64,000 bases of DNA from Ectobacillus sp. JY-23 (lineage in GTDB: Bacteria > Bacillota > Bacilli > Bacillales > Bacillaceae_G): NCBI RefSeq assembly GCF_023022965.1, contig NZ_CP095462.1, positions 3,576,001 through 3,640,000 of the forward strand, in the 5' to 3' direction. The notes below the pieces were generated by a model. The model made no database searches. It was not told the origin of the DNA and was given only the letters and a program-made list of their open reading frames with translations. This document shows, piece by piece, positions 55,819 through 63,843 of the stretch. The position numbers were made by a program, and so were the translations under genes. The first letter of the stretch is position 1. Each line of letters opens with the position of its first letter.

Positions 55819-56364
55819 ATGAGAAAAATCATTGTCTCAATGTACTTGTCGCTAGATGGCGTGATGGAAGAGCCGGCTTGGACTGCACCATACTTCAATG
55901 AAGAAATAGCAAAGTTTCAATCTGACTTACTGTTTGAAAGCGAAGCTCTTTTGCTTGGACGTGTCACGTATCAAGGCTTTGCAGCTGCTTGGCCTTCCAT
56001 GACGGATGAAGAAGGGTTTGCTGCTAAGATGAACAGCATGCCTAAATTTGTAGCTTCGACAACGTTAAAAGAAGTAGAGTGGCAGGCAAATCTAATTGAG
56101 GGTAATGTTGTAGAAGAAATCGGAAGGTTAAAGGAACAGTCCGGTCAGAGCCTTTTAGTTTACGGCAGTGGTGATCTTATCCAAACATTGCTGCAGCACG
56201 ACCTTATTGATGAATATCACGTTATGATTCATCCTGTGATTGTAGGACATGGCAAACGTCTTTTTCAAAACGGCATCGATACAAAGGCTTTTCAACTCAT
56301 GCAAACAAAAACGACCAGCTCAGGCGTCGTTATTCTTTCTTATCAACTAGACAAAAGCAAATAA
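55819..56364 (+). CDS. dihydrofolate reductase-like (RibD C-domain) family protein
   Basis: A 181-residue protein. It starts RKIIVSMYLSLDGVMEEPAW, the S-L-D-G-x-x motif; LLFESEALLLGRVTYQGFAA and LLVYGSGDLIQTLLQHDLID follow, with the G-S-x-x-L-I NADP-binding element. DEYHVMIHPVIVGHGKRLFQ is the family's C-terminal block. B. subtilis YyaP and YwjB are of this type. The substrate is unknown; not a housekeeping DHFR. A GGGAG site precedes the ATG. Confidence 0.85.
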   Translation: MRKIIVSMYLSLDGVMEEPAWTAPYFNEEIAKFQSDLLFESEALLLGRVTYQGFAAAWPSMTDEEGFAAKMNSMPKFVASTTLKEVEWQANLIEGNVVEEIGRLKEQSGQSLLVYGSGDLIQTLLQHDLIDEYHVMIHPVIVGHGKRLFQNGIDTKAFQLMQTKTTSSGVVILSYQLDKSK

Positions 56365-56423
56365 GTCTTGCCTCATGTTCTATTAACCAAAACTAGCATC
56401 AAATGACTGCATATATCGAAGTG

Positions 56424-56450
56424 AAAAGCCTTTTAGGAGGCTTTTTTCTT
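56424..56450 (+). terminator. terminator of the DHFR-like gene
   Basis: AAAAGCC-TTTTAGGA-GGCTTTTTT, followed by CTT. Confidence 0.75.
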
Positions 56451-56623
56451 TGTGTTCGCTTTACCCTGGAACAGCGCCTTAACTGCTCGTAGCAAGCGAA
56501 CTCACGTGACGGAAAGCAACAATCGAATCAATTCGAAACATAAGAATGTATGAAATTACTACTATAAAAGTGCATAAACGAGTATGAATAGATAGGAGAG
56601 CACGGAATGGGGGAGAGAACAGC

Positions 56624-57151
56624 ATGCCTAATGAACAAATGGAACAGCTCATCAATAATCTTATTCAAATTGAACATGTATCATCCACTTTGTATTTAGC
56701 CATGTCAAACTATATGAATAAGCTAAACTTCAAGGGGATGGGGACGTGGCTTCGGCTGCAGTCAGAGGAGGAAAGACTGCATATGCTAAAGCTCATGGAT
56801 TACCTGGTGAATCGCGGCGGAACAGTCGAACTAAAGGCTGTACCAGCGCAGCCAACCGAGTACGGCACGCCGTTAGAAACATTTCAAAAGGTGCTAGAGC
56901 ACGAACAGTTTGTCACGAATTCCTATCGCCAAGCGTATGACTATGTGAATAAAATGAACAATGATCAACAAACCTTGATTATCATCCAAGAGTTTTTAAA
57001 GGAACAGGTAGACGAAGAGGCGCAATCTCAAACGATTGTCGACCGCTTAAAATTAGCGCAAAACAACCCGGCAGCAGTGCTACTGCTAGATCAAGAATTA
57101 GGGCAAAGGCAGCCTGCACCAGCACCTGGGGCAGCTGCGGCTGGGGGATAA
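56624..57151 (+). CDS. ferritin-like iron-storage protein
   Basis: A 175-residue ferritin fold. Residues expected at the ferroxidase centre are present: E17 (LIQIEHVSSTLYLAM), E50 and H53 (SEEERLHMLKLMDY), E94 (LEHEQFVTNSY) and an acidic cluster near 127-132 (FLKEQVDEEAQ). A tail of Pro, Ala and Gly (QPAPAPGAAAAGG) extends beyond the usual end. Ferritins oxidise and store iron as a 24-mer. GGGGGAGA precedes the ATG. Confidence 0.87.
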   Translation: MPNEQMEQLINNLIQIEHVSSTLYLAMSNYMNKLNFKGMGTWLRLQSEEERLHMLKLMDYLVNRGGTVELKAVPAQPTEYGTPLETFQKVLEHEQFVTNSYRQAYDYVNKMNNDQQTLIIIQEFLKEQVDEEAQSQTIVDRLKLAQNNPAAVLLLDQELGQRQPAPAPGAAAAGG

Positions 57152-57171
57152 GGGCGTACGAGAAACAGAGA

Positions 57172-57206
57172 AAGAGGATAGATATCTCACATATCTATCC
57201 TCTTCC
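57172..57206 (+). terminator. terminator of the ferritin gene
   Basis: AGGATAGATAT-CTCAC-ATATCTATCCT, a perfect 11-bp stem followed by CTTCC. Confidence 0.7.
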
Positions 57207-57341
57207 TATTGTAGCGGGTGTTTAGTTTTATCTACCTAGATTCAGCTTAAAGATGCCAAAGCCAGCGCTGTCTGTTGTATTGGTAATTTTCCAAAAAAAC
57301 AATCAATTTATGATATGATTTGAAAAGAGGGGGGCGATTGT

Positions 57342-58103
57342 ATGCTGTATAGAAGAAAAACGTATAACATTCAACCTGAAAAGCTAAATGACTTCAACGA
57401 TTTTTTTCACACCTACCTATATCCGAACCAAATCAAACACGGCGCAAAGCTGATCGGGCGCTGGGTAAACGAAGCGCAGGATGAGATTGTGGCAATGTGG
57501 GCGTATCGTGATAAGCAGCAGTATGAGGAGATTGAACGTAACGTAAAAAGCAGTGATTTACATAAAATGGCGCAGGAAAAGCGCAAAGAGCTGGGCGCGT
57601 TGTATATCGAAAGCAGGCAGGAGTTCTTCACCGCCACGACCTATTGCCCGCCACAGCACATCGTCGCAGTCAGCGCTTATATTACGAACGAAGCGGGTGA
57701 GGTGCTGCTTGTTCGGAATCTGCACCGCGCGGATACGATGGAGATGCCAGGCGGACAAGTAGAGGAAGGAGAAACGCTAGAGTCGGCAATTCGCCGGGAG
57801 GTGCTGGAGGAAACAGGTGTACAGGTGCGATTGCACGGCATTACGGGCATCTATCAAAACCTTTCAAGCGGTGTTGTGTGCGTCGTATTTCGCGGCGCGT
57901 ACGAAGCGGGTGAAGCGCGTCCCGCAGCCGGAGAAACGTCTGAGGCATTGTTTGTCAAGCCGGAAGAAGCAGAGAAGCTCATTACACGTGAGCAGTTTCT
58001 GGTACGGCTGCGTGATGCAAGAGCCGGCCATTTTATCCCGCACGAAGCATTTCGAGTTCGTCCGTATGAGCTTGTCAGTCAGTTTGAGGTGAAGCAGGAA
58101 TAA
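57342..58103 (+). CDS. NIPSNAP-Nudix fusion protein
   Basis: A 253-residue protein in two parts. Residues 1-100 resemble a NIPSNAP/dimeric alpha-beta barrel (YRRKTYNIQPEKLNDFNDFF, AMWAYRDKQQYEEIERNVKS). Residues 105-253 are a Nudix domain: IVAVSAYITNEAGEVLLVRN, then MPGGQVEEGETLESAIRREV and LEETGVQVRL, a full Nudix box. The barrel may bind a ligand or drive dimerisation. GAGGGGGGCG precedes the ATG. First of three closely spaced genes with GNAT and kinase functions. Confidence 0.85.
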   Translation: MLYRRKTYNIQPEKLNDFNDFFHTYLYPNQIKHGAKLIGRWVNEAQDEIVAMWAYRDKQQYEEIERNVKSSDLHKMAQEKRKELGALYIESRQEFFTATTYCPPQHIVAVSAYITNEAGEVLLVRNLHRADTMEMPGGQVEEGETLESAIRREVLEETGVQVRLHGITGIYQNLSSGVVCVVFRGAYEAGEARPAAGETSEALFVKPEEAEKLITREQFLVRLRDARAGHFIPHEAFRVRPYELVSQFEVKQE

Positions 58104-58120
58104 CAAGGAGGAGAAATCGT

Positions 58121-58555
58121 ATGCAAATTACAGAACAGTGGACGCAGGAAGACCGGGAGTACATTCGCACGAAGTTAATTGAATACAATCTTTCTCAGCT
58201 TCCTGAGGAAGTAAATCATCCGATGAAGCCTATTAGCTTTTTGCTCCGAGATGAGCAGGATCAAATTGTAGGCGGTATTACAGGGACCATGTTTTGGCAA
58301 TGTATGCATGTTGACTTTTTGTGGCTAGAAGAAGCGCTGCGCGGCAAAGGATATGGCAAGCAGCTGCTAGCAAAAATGGAGGAGGCAGCAAAAGAGCACA
58401 GCTGCCGACTTATCCAGCTTGATACGTTCAGCTTTCAGGCACCGGATTTTTATCAGCGCAATGGCTATGAGGTCATTGGGATTGTAGATGGGCATCCAAC
58501 AGAGCTGCATAAGCGTTATTATTTGGTGAAGCGATTAGAAGGTGAGAGAGCGTAA
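58121..58555 (+). CDS. GNAT family N-acetyltransferase
   Basis: A 144-residue acetyltransferase. ISFLLRDEQDQIVGGITGTM is the central strand pair, VDFLWLEEALRGKGYGKQLL has the R-G-K-G-Y-G acetyl-CoA loop, and LDTFSFQAPDFYQRNGYEVI is the C-terminal F-Y-x-R-x-G-Y motif. AAGGAGGAG precedes the ATG, 17 bases after the Nudix stop, so the genes are co-transcribed. Confidence 0.87.
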   Translation: MQITEQWTQEDREYIRTKLIEYNLSQLPEEVNHPMKPISFLLRDEQDQIVGGITGTMFWQCMHVDFLWLEEALRGKGYGKQLLAKMEEAAKEHSCRLIQLDTFSFQAPDFYQRNGYEVIGIVDGHPTELHKRYYLVKRLEGERA

Positions 58556-58580
58556 GAATTATGAAAAAGCGAGGTACCTT

Positions 58581-59144
58581 ATGAAACGACTAGCCGTAAT
58601 CACGGTCGGCAAAACACATAGCGGTAAAACAACATTTGCGCGCAGGCTGGAAAAGGAGCTTCCGAACGCGGTCGTGATGGACCAGGACAACCAGGCGGCA
58701 TTTTTGCATACATACTATGAGCGTCTTATGCCGCAGGAGGGACCTAACGTGATTAAGCATGCACTCTCGCAGCTGCTTGTGGAGTATGCGAAAACGCAGA
58801 CCGATGCGCATATCATTGTATGCAATGCGAACCGCAGCCAAAATGCTAGAAAAACATTGCTAGAGGACGTGTTTCCGCCTGCGCAATTCGTACGGATTTT
58901 GGTCCATTTTGCTATACCGGATGAAGTGCTGCATGAAAGAGTACAAGAAAGCACGCGTAGCACGACCATTATGAGAGGGCCGTATACGACGTTTGCCGAG
59001 GTGCTTGCGAAGCAGCAGGCACAGCCTGAGATAGATCCAGCAGAAGGAGAAGCGGATTATTTGTTTGTACTGCAGCATACAGATGAAGTGCCTATTGTAA
59101 TAGAAGAAGTTGTAGCTTTATCAAGAAAAAGTCTCCGCGCTTAG
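58581..59144 (+). CDS. P-loop kinase-like protein
   Basis: A 187-residue AAA_33/zeta-toxin-like small kinase. RLAVITVGKTHSGKTTFARR is the P-loop, VVMDQDNQAAF the base-like Asp, AHIIVCNANRSQNARKTLLE the second strand, and FAIPDEVLHERVQESTRST the lid Arg region. The start at 58581 has GAGG nine bases before it; an upstream start within the GNAT end is less likely. The substrate is unknown; with Nudix and GNAT it may modify a small metabolite or antibiotic. Confidence 0.82.
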   Translation: MKRLAVITVGKTHSGKTTFARRLEKELPNAVVMDQDNQAAFLHTYYERLMPQEGPNVIKHALSQLLVEYAKTQTDAHIIVCNANRSQNARKTLLEDVFPPAQFVRILVHFAIPDEVLHERVQESTRSTTIMRGPYTTFAEVLAKQQAQPEIDPAEGEADYLFVLQHTDEVPIVIEEVVALSRKSLRA

Positions 59145-59160
59145 TGCGGAGACTTTTTTG
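59126..59160. terminator. bidirectional terminator
   Basis: AAAAAGTCTCCGC-GCTTAGT-GCGGAGACTTTTTT, overlapping the last codons of both converging genes. Confidence 0.88.
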
Positions 59161-60058
59161 ATAGCTGCTGCAGGCGAAGCGCTACTTTAGCAAAGTAGTC
59201 GGTGACAAACGAACGGAACTCCGTGGCAACGGGCGAGAGGTAACGGCGCTTGGACCAGCCGATGCCTATCGTACGCTGACAGGTTGGGTGCGTGATGCGG
59301 ATGCGATTAGGAAACGAGCTTTCGTCGCGTACCCAGGAGATGCCGGGTACAAAGGCGACGCCAAGCCCTTGCTGGACGAGGTCGCGGATGACACCGGGTT
59401 CGTCTCCTTCAAAGGCAATTTGCGGTGTAAAGCCCGCTTGTGAACAAAAGCTGTCGGTAAGGTTGCGGAAGCCGTACCCTGTGTTCATACTGACGAATCG
59501 TTCATTACGCACTTCATCGAGCCTAATTCTTTCTCGCTTAGCAAGATGATGTCCGGGCGGAACAATCAAAAAAATCTCCTCTGTAATGAGCGGCTCCCAA
59601 ATAACATCCTCACCAATCATCGGTACGGAGGAAATGCAAAAGTCAATTTCAGCCTGTGTAAGCAGGTGTTCCATAGAGGAAGCACCCTCTAAGAATTGCT
59701 GAAAGCGGGCGTTGGGGTGCAGCTGTAAAAAGGAGCCCAATAAATCCGGCAGCACTCTGGGAATAGAAACAGCAAGAACAATGGTGTTTTGGACATGCTC
59801 CGTAAGAGCCAGTACCTCTCGTTTGCCTTCCTGTAGTTCATTGAACACATTATTCACACGAGCTAGAAACAGCTTGCCATAGGCGTTTAGGCGTATATGC
59901 CGATTTTGCCGGTCAAACAACGGAACACCAAGATCTTCTTCAAGGCGGGCAATGGTTTTACTTAAAGAGGGCTGCGCAATCTGTAGCTCCTTAGCGGCCT
60001 TTGTCATATGCTCCAAGCGTGCAACCGTGCGAAAGTATTCGAGCTGTAGTAATTCCAT
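59141..60058 (-). CDS. LysR family transcriptional regulator
   Basis: A 305-residue regulator. The N-terminal HTH is LEYFRTVARLEHMTKAAKEL then QIAQPSLSKTIARLEEDLG, the standard LysR pattern. An effector-binding domain follows (IVLAVSIPRVLPDLLGSFLQ, GYGFRNLTDSFCSQAGF). AGGAAGAG precedes the ATG. It is divergent from the YhgE/Pip-like gene with 131 bases between them, the usual LysR-target layout. Confidence 0.88.
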   Translation of the reverse strand: MELLQLEYFRTVARLEHMTKAAKELQIAQPSLSKTIARLEEDLGVPLFDRQNRHIRLNAYGKLFLARVNNVFNELQEGKREVLALTEHVQNTIVLAVSIPRVLPDLLGSFLQLHPNARFQQFLEGASSMEHLLTQAEIDFCISSVPMIGEDVIWEPLITEEIFLIVPPGHHLAKRERIRLDEVRNERFVSMNTGYGFRNLTDSFCSQAGFTPQIAFEGDEPGVIRDLVQQGLGVAFVPGISWVRDESSFPNRIRITHPTCQRTIGIGWSKRRYLSPVATEFRSFVTDYFAKVALRLQQLSKKSPH

Positions 60059-60189
60059 CGTGATCTCTTCCTTTATCTATTTTCTTTCTATTATAGCCTG
60101 AAAGCTATGAATATATATGAAATTATGTATTATACAATATCAAATATCGAGCGTATGATAGATAGAGTGTAGAGAAAGGAGTGAGCTGC

Positions 60190-62178
60190 ATGAAGGGCTT
60201 ACAACTCGTCGGACGAGATATAAAAGCGATGTGGAAGCACAGGCGCGGCAAAGTTGCGCTTATTTTTCTTTGTATCGTACCGCTTATTTATTCAGGCTTT
60301 TTCTTGGCGGGCTATTGGAATCCGTATGGTCGCCTGGATCATTTGCCTGTAGCCGTGGTGAACTTAGATCAAGGTGTGGTTAAGGACGGTGCAGCGATCG
60401 AAGCTGGACGCGATTTTACGGACGAGCTTAAGAAAAACAAAGAACTGGATTTTCGCTTTGTGTCCAAAAGCGCGGCGGATCAGGGACTGAAGGATGGCAA
60501 GTATTATATGGTTGTGACGGTGCCTCAGGATTTTTCACAGCATGTGGGCACACTGCTGGGGGAGAAGCCAGAGCCGGCAAACTTGTTGTATACCATTAAT
60601 CCTGGCAAAAACTATGTGGCGGCACAAATCAGCAGCACAGCGATTGAAAAAATGAAAACGAAGGTGGCAAACGGCATTACTAAATCGTATGCCGACGGTG
60701 TGCTTTCAAAGTTTCAGGAAGTAGCGAAGGGATTTGAGGAAGCAGGAGACGGTGCCGATCGACTTGGCGCCGGAACGAACGATGCTAAGGAAGGTGCAGC
60801 GCGGTTATCCGAGGGCATCGGTAAGCTTGACGCAGGCGTTCAAGGCGTGAAAGCGGGCAGTGATACACTGCTTGAAAAGCAGCCGCAATTAACACAGGGG
60901 GCGGCACGCGTTACAGCAGGTACGGAGCAGCTAGAAGCGGGAACGGAGCAGCTGGCAGCCGGTGCACAGACTCTCGGCAACGGCATGAATGAGCTTGCTG
61001 AGCGCACGCAGGCCTGGACGGCAGGAAGTGAGAAGCAGCTGCAAGAACAAACGCAGCTGGCAAGCGACGCGGCGGCTATGGATAAGCAGCTGCAGGCCTA
61101 TATGGCAAGTCATCCGGAGGCGCGTCAGGAAGCTGCTTTTCAGCAAATCGCAGCAATGTCGGCTAGCCTGGCTTCAGGTGCAGATCAACTGCAAAGCAGC
61201 GAAAAAGAGCTGGCGCAGGGAGCCCGTAACGTATCTGCGGAACAAGCGCGCCTTGCAAGCGGCATAACGCAGCTAGGTGGTAAGCTGAACGAGGCAGCAG
61301 CAGGCGCTAAGCAGTTGGCAGACGGCGCCACACAGCTGCAAGGTGGTGTAGAGGCGTGGGGCAACGGTTTTACAGTCCTTCATACGGGGATTACCAAGCT
61401 AGCAAGCGGCGGTGCGGCACTGTCTGACGGTACCGCAAGCTTGACAAGTGGGTTAGGTCGTTTAACAGACGGTACAGCGCAGCTATCTGATCAGCTGCAT
61501 GCTGCCGCGCAGCAAACAGCGGCTGTTCGGAGCGATGACGCAAGCTCTGCTATGTTTGCAGAGCCAGTGCGACTTGTAGAAACAAAGCTCTCTCATGTGC
61601 CAAACTATGGCGTAGGCATTGCGCCGTATTTCTTATCGTTGGCCTTTTATGTGGGCGGCATTATGTCAGCCAACATTTTATCGCTTGGAAAGAGACAGGA
61701 TATGCAGGTTAGCGGTACAACACATGTAATTAACAAGTTAGGGCTTGTATACACGATCGGCCTCATACAGGCGTTCATTGTGGATGCCGTTATCTTATTC
61801 GGATTTCACATGAAGGTGGCCAGCGTGCCGCTGTTTATCCTGTCGAGCATCACGGTGTCATTTACCTTTATGACATTTATTTTTATGCTGATTACGTTGT
61901 TTGGCTTTGTTGGAAAATTTGCGGCGGTCACGCTGTTGGTGCTGCAGCTATCAACAAGCGGCGGTACCTTCCCGGGCGAGCTTAACGCACCGATCTTGCG
62001 GGAAATCGGGCAGATGCTGCCAATGGCACATTCTCTGCGCGGTCTGCAGGATGTAATCACGCTTGGAGATTGGTCGCAGCTGCGCGTACAGCTATTCATC
62101 TTGCTTGGCTATCTGTTAGGTGCGGCTACCATCGCATGGATTGCGAGCTATTTACAGCATAAGCCAGCGCGGCAATAA
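60190..62178 (+). CDS. YhgE/Pip family membrane protein
   Basis: A 662-residue protein. The N-terminal helix RGKVALIFLCIVPLIYSGFF is followed by the family block LAGYWNPYGRLDHLPVAVVN with LDQG. A long extracellular part holds heptad-like repeats (for example LEAGTEQLAAGAQTLGNGMN). Six C-terminal helices of the ABC-2-permease type close it (GIAPYFLSLAFYVGGIMSAN, LVLQLSTSGGTFPGELNAPI). Members include the Lactococcus phage infection protein Pip and YueB, a phage receptor. AAAGGAG precedes the ATG at 60190. Probably controlled by the divergent LysR. Confidence 0.9.
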   Translation: MKGLQLVGRDIKAMWKHRRGKVALIFLCIVPLIYSGFFLAGYWNPYGRLDHLPVAVVNLDQGVVKDGAAIEAGRDFTDELKKNKELDFRFVSKSAADQGLKDGKYYMVVTVPQDFSQHVGTLLGEKPEPANLLYTINPGKNYVAAQISSTAIEKMKTKVANGITKSYADGVLSKFQEVAKGFEEAGDGADRLGAGTNDAKEGAARLSEGIGKLDAGVQGVKAGSDTLLEKQPQLTQGAARVTAGTEQLEAGTEQLAAGAQTLGNGMNELAERTQAWTAGSEKQLQEQTQLASDAAAMDKQLQAYMASHPEARQEAAFQQIAAMSASLASGADQLQSSEKELAQGARNVSAEQARLASGITQLGGKLNEAAAGAKQLADGATQLQGGVEAWGNGFTVLHTGITKLASGGAALSDGTASLTSGLGRLTDGTAQLSDQLHAAAQQTAAVRSDDASSAMFAEPVRLVETKLSHVPNYGVGIAPYFLSLAFYVGGIMSANILSLGKRQDMQVSGTTHVINKLGLVYTIGLIQAFIVDAVILFGFHMKVASVPLFILSSITVSFTFMTFIFMLITLFGFVGKFAAVTLLVLQLSTSGGTFPGELNAPILREIGQMLPMAHSLRGLQDVITLGDWSQLRVQLFILLGYLLGAATIAWIASYLQHKPARQ

Positions 62179-62180
62179 GA

Positions 62181-62212
62181 AAAAGACGATGCACTCCGCA
62201 TCGTCTTTTTTG
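62181..62212 (+). terminator. terminator of the YhgE/Pip gene
   Basis: AAAGACGATGC-ACTCC-GCATCGTCTTTTTT, two bases after the stop. Confidence 0.9.
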
Positions 62213-62399
62213 CTGCTTTAGTGACACCGCGGGGATGAGAGTAAGGAAGAGGCTTACGGATTTTGAAAATTCCCTTTATTTATTTGGATGTTTATGGTAA
62301 CCTATAAATGAGAGATGTAATGAGAGGGGAATCGATACTACATATGTGGATTAACTTGAAATGATGATGAAACTAGATAGAGACAATTGCAGTCCTTAA

Positions 62400-62515
62400 A
62401 TCAGGGTACGTGTGTTTGTCGATCTCAAAATCATTCAAGGGACACATGATGTGGACAATGCTATTCCCATTGCCAAGCAGATACCTTTGTATATCTGTTT
62501 TTTTTATGGGCAAAT
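62400..62515 (+). promoter_or_regulatory. leader with terminator-like hairpin before the APH-like gene
   Basis: A 350-base untranslated stretch precedes the kinase gene. CAGATA ... TATCTG followed by eight T at 62480-62506 looks like a weak intrinsic terminator about 60 bases before the start. Such layouts can attenuate resistance-type genes. Evidence is only the hairpin and T run. Confidence 0.35.
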
Positions 62516-62563
62516 ATACATCTCGATACACAATGATTGCGTCCCTAACTAGGGGGAATTGTA

Positions 62564-63361
62564 ATGAACAGCCAGTACGAAAACGAAGAAAAGCTAACAG
62601 GGGGAAATGTCTCAAGCGTCTATCGCGCAGGAAATACTGTTCGGCGAGAATGGAAGCCTGATAGTGTTAGGATTCACACATTGCTCAAACACCTGGAAAG
62701 CAAAGGGCTAGATGGTGTGCCAAGATTTTTAGGGATTGATGAAAAAGGGAGAGAGGTCTTATCCTTTATTAAAGGAGAAGCAGGCAACTACCCGTTGAAA
62801 ACATACATGTGGTCAGATAAGGCATTACAAAAAATCGCCAGCCTGCTTCGTCGCTATCATGATGCGGTGCGCGATTTTCCAATAGAAGAAGATTGGCAGC
62901 CGCTTGATAACACGCCGCAGCCATTTGAAGTGATCTGTCATAATGATTTTGCCATCTACAACATTATTTTTCAGAATGAAACACCAGTAGGGTTTATTGA
63001 TTTTGATATGGCTGCGCCGGGGCCAAGACTTTGGGATATCGTCTATGCCCTTTACACCTGCGTTCCTTTAAGCCGGCTGTATCATACAGAAGCAGGCGAG
63101 GCTGTATATTATGACGCGGCAAAGGATGCCGAGCGAATTAAAAAGCGGGTTGCCTTGTTTTTTGATTCCTATGGTATGAAGGGCATAGAAAAAGGGTGTT
63201 TAGAAATGGTATTGCTGCGCGTAGAAGCCTTATGCAAAACCATGCAAAGGAAAGCCAGTGAAGGCGATAAGGCATTTCAAAAAATGATTGACGAAGGCCA
63301 TTATGATCACTATCAAGAAGAAATTGCATTCATTCGCAAGCATGGAAAAGAGTGGCTGTAA
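62564..63361 (+). CDS. aminoglycoside phosphotransferase (APH) family protein
   Basis: A 265-residue kinase-fold protein. The N-lobe is short (EEKLTGGNVSSVYRAGNTVR). The catalytic loop FEVICHNDFAIYNIIFQNET has H-N-D-x-x-x-x-N, and the metal-binding GFIDFDMAAPGPRLWDIVYA has D-F-D. These are the APH/choline-kinase core motifs. Many members are not antibiotic kinases; the substrate here is unknown. AGGGGGAA precedes the ATG. Confidence 0.85.
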   Translation: MNSQYENEEKLTGGNVSSVYRAGNTVRREWKPDSVRIHTLLKHLESKGLDGVPRFLGIDEKGREVLSFIKGEAGNYPLKTYMWSDKALQKIASLLRRYHDAVRDFPIEEDWQPLDNTPQPFEVICHNDFAIYNIIFQNETPVGFIDFDMAAPGPRLWDIVYALYTCVPLSRLYHTEAGEAVYYDAAKDAERIKKRVALFFDSYGMKGIEKGCLEMVLLRVEALCKTMQRKASEGDKAFQKMIDEGHYDHYQEEIAFIRKHGKEWL

Positions 63362-63403
63362 CCGAGCGGGTGCACTTGCCTGCTGGGGACGTATTTATTC
63401 TCC

Positions 63404-63433
63404 TTGACGTAAAAATAGATTCGTGATTATAAT
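63404..63433 (+). promoter_or_regulatory. sigma-A-type promoter of the symporter leader
   Basis: TTGACG at 63404-63409 and TATAAT at 63428-63433 with an 18-base spacer, 30-40 bases before the riboswitch aptamer. Confidence 0.65.
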
Positions 63434-63461
63434 ATCGTATACAAATAAATATTATTTTACT

Positions 63462-63648
63462 CTCTGAAGATAGAGGTGCATCATATCAAGAGTAGCTTGC
63501 TGGAGATGAATGGGATCGATGAAAGCAAGTGAAAGGGATTGTATGCCGAAGTATAGGATATCCATGCTATCGCTTATACTGGGTCAGTATTGAATAAGTG
63601 CTGAACTGTCACAAATAGATATATTTGTGGGGAGCTGTTAAAGAGATG
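63462..63648 (+). promoter_or_regulatory. lysine riboswitch (L-box) aptamer
   Basis: The order of conserved blocks matches the L-box: AGATAGAGGTGC, then CAAGAGTA, GGAGATGAATGGGATCGATG with AAAGCAAGTGAAAGGGATTG, GCCGAAG, a CTGGGTCAGTATTGAATAAG step, CTGTCAC and finally GTGGGGAGCTGTTAAAGAGA closing P1. Its length of about 185 nt is right. In known L-boxes lysine binding favours a downstream terminator; here one lies at 63710-63741. Confidence 0.85.
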
Positions 63649-63709
63649 TTGATGCTTAAAAAACGAGCTATTATTATTTTAGGATGATATAAATGATAAT
63701 TGTTTTCAA

Positions 63710-63741
63710 AAACGCGTGAACATCACTTCGCGCGTTTTTTT
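63710..63741 (+). terminator. riboswitch terminator
   Basis: AAACGCG ... CGCGTTT stem followed by seven T, about 60 bases after the aptamer and 100 before the symporter start. Terminating here when lysine is high would silence the symporter. Confidence 0.8.
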
Positions 63742-63765
63742 ATGTTTTGCGAATGCATCTCCATG

Positions 63766-63792
63766 TTCATGCGCCATCATATGGCGCATGAA
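63766..63792 (+). other. perfect 12-bp hairpin before the symporter gene
   Basis: TTCATGCGCCAT-CAT-ATGGCGCATGAA lies between the terminator and the ribosome binding site (GGAGGGGG). No T run follows. It may stabilise the mRNA 5' end or add a second control layer. Confidence 0.55.
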
Positions 63793-63843
63793 GCACACAA
63801 CAGGAACGGAGCTCTCAGAGAGTAGAATGGAGGGGGTTTTACC

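Noticed and set aside
62373-62615. A minus-strand 80-codon gene in the leader of the APH-like gene
   Set aside because: It overlaps the leader and the start of a real gene, with no ribosome binding site; protein-like appearance may be chance.
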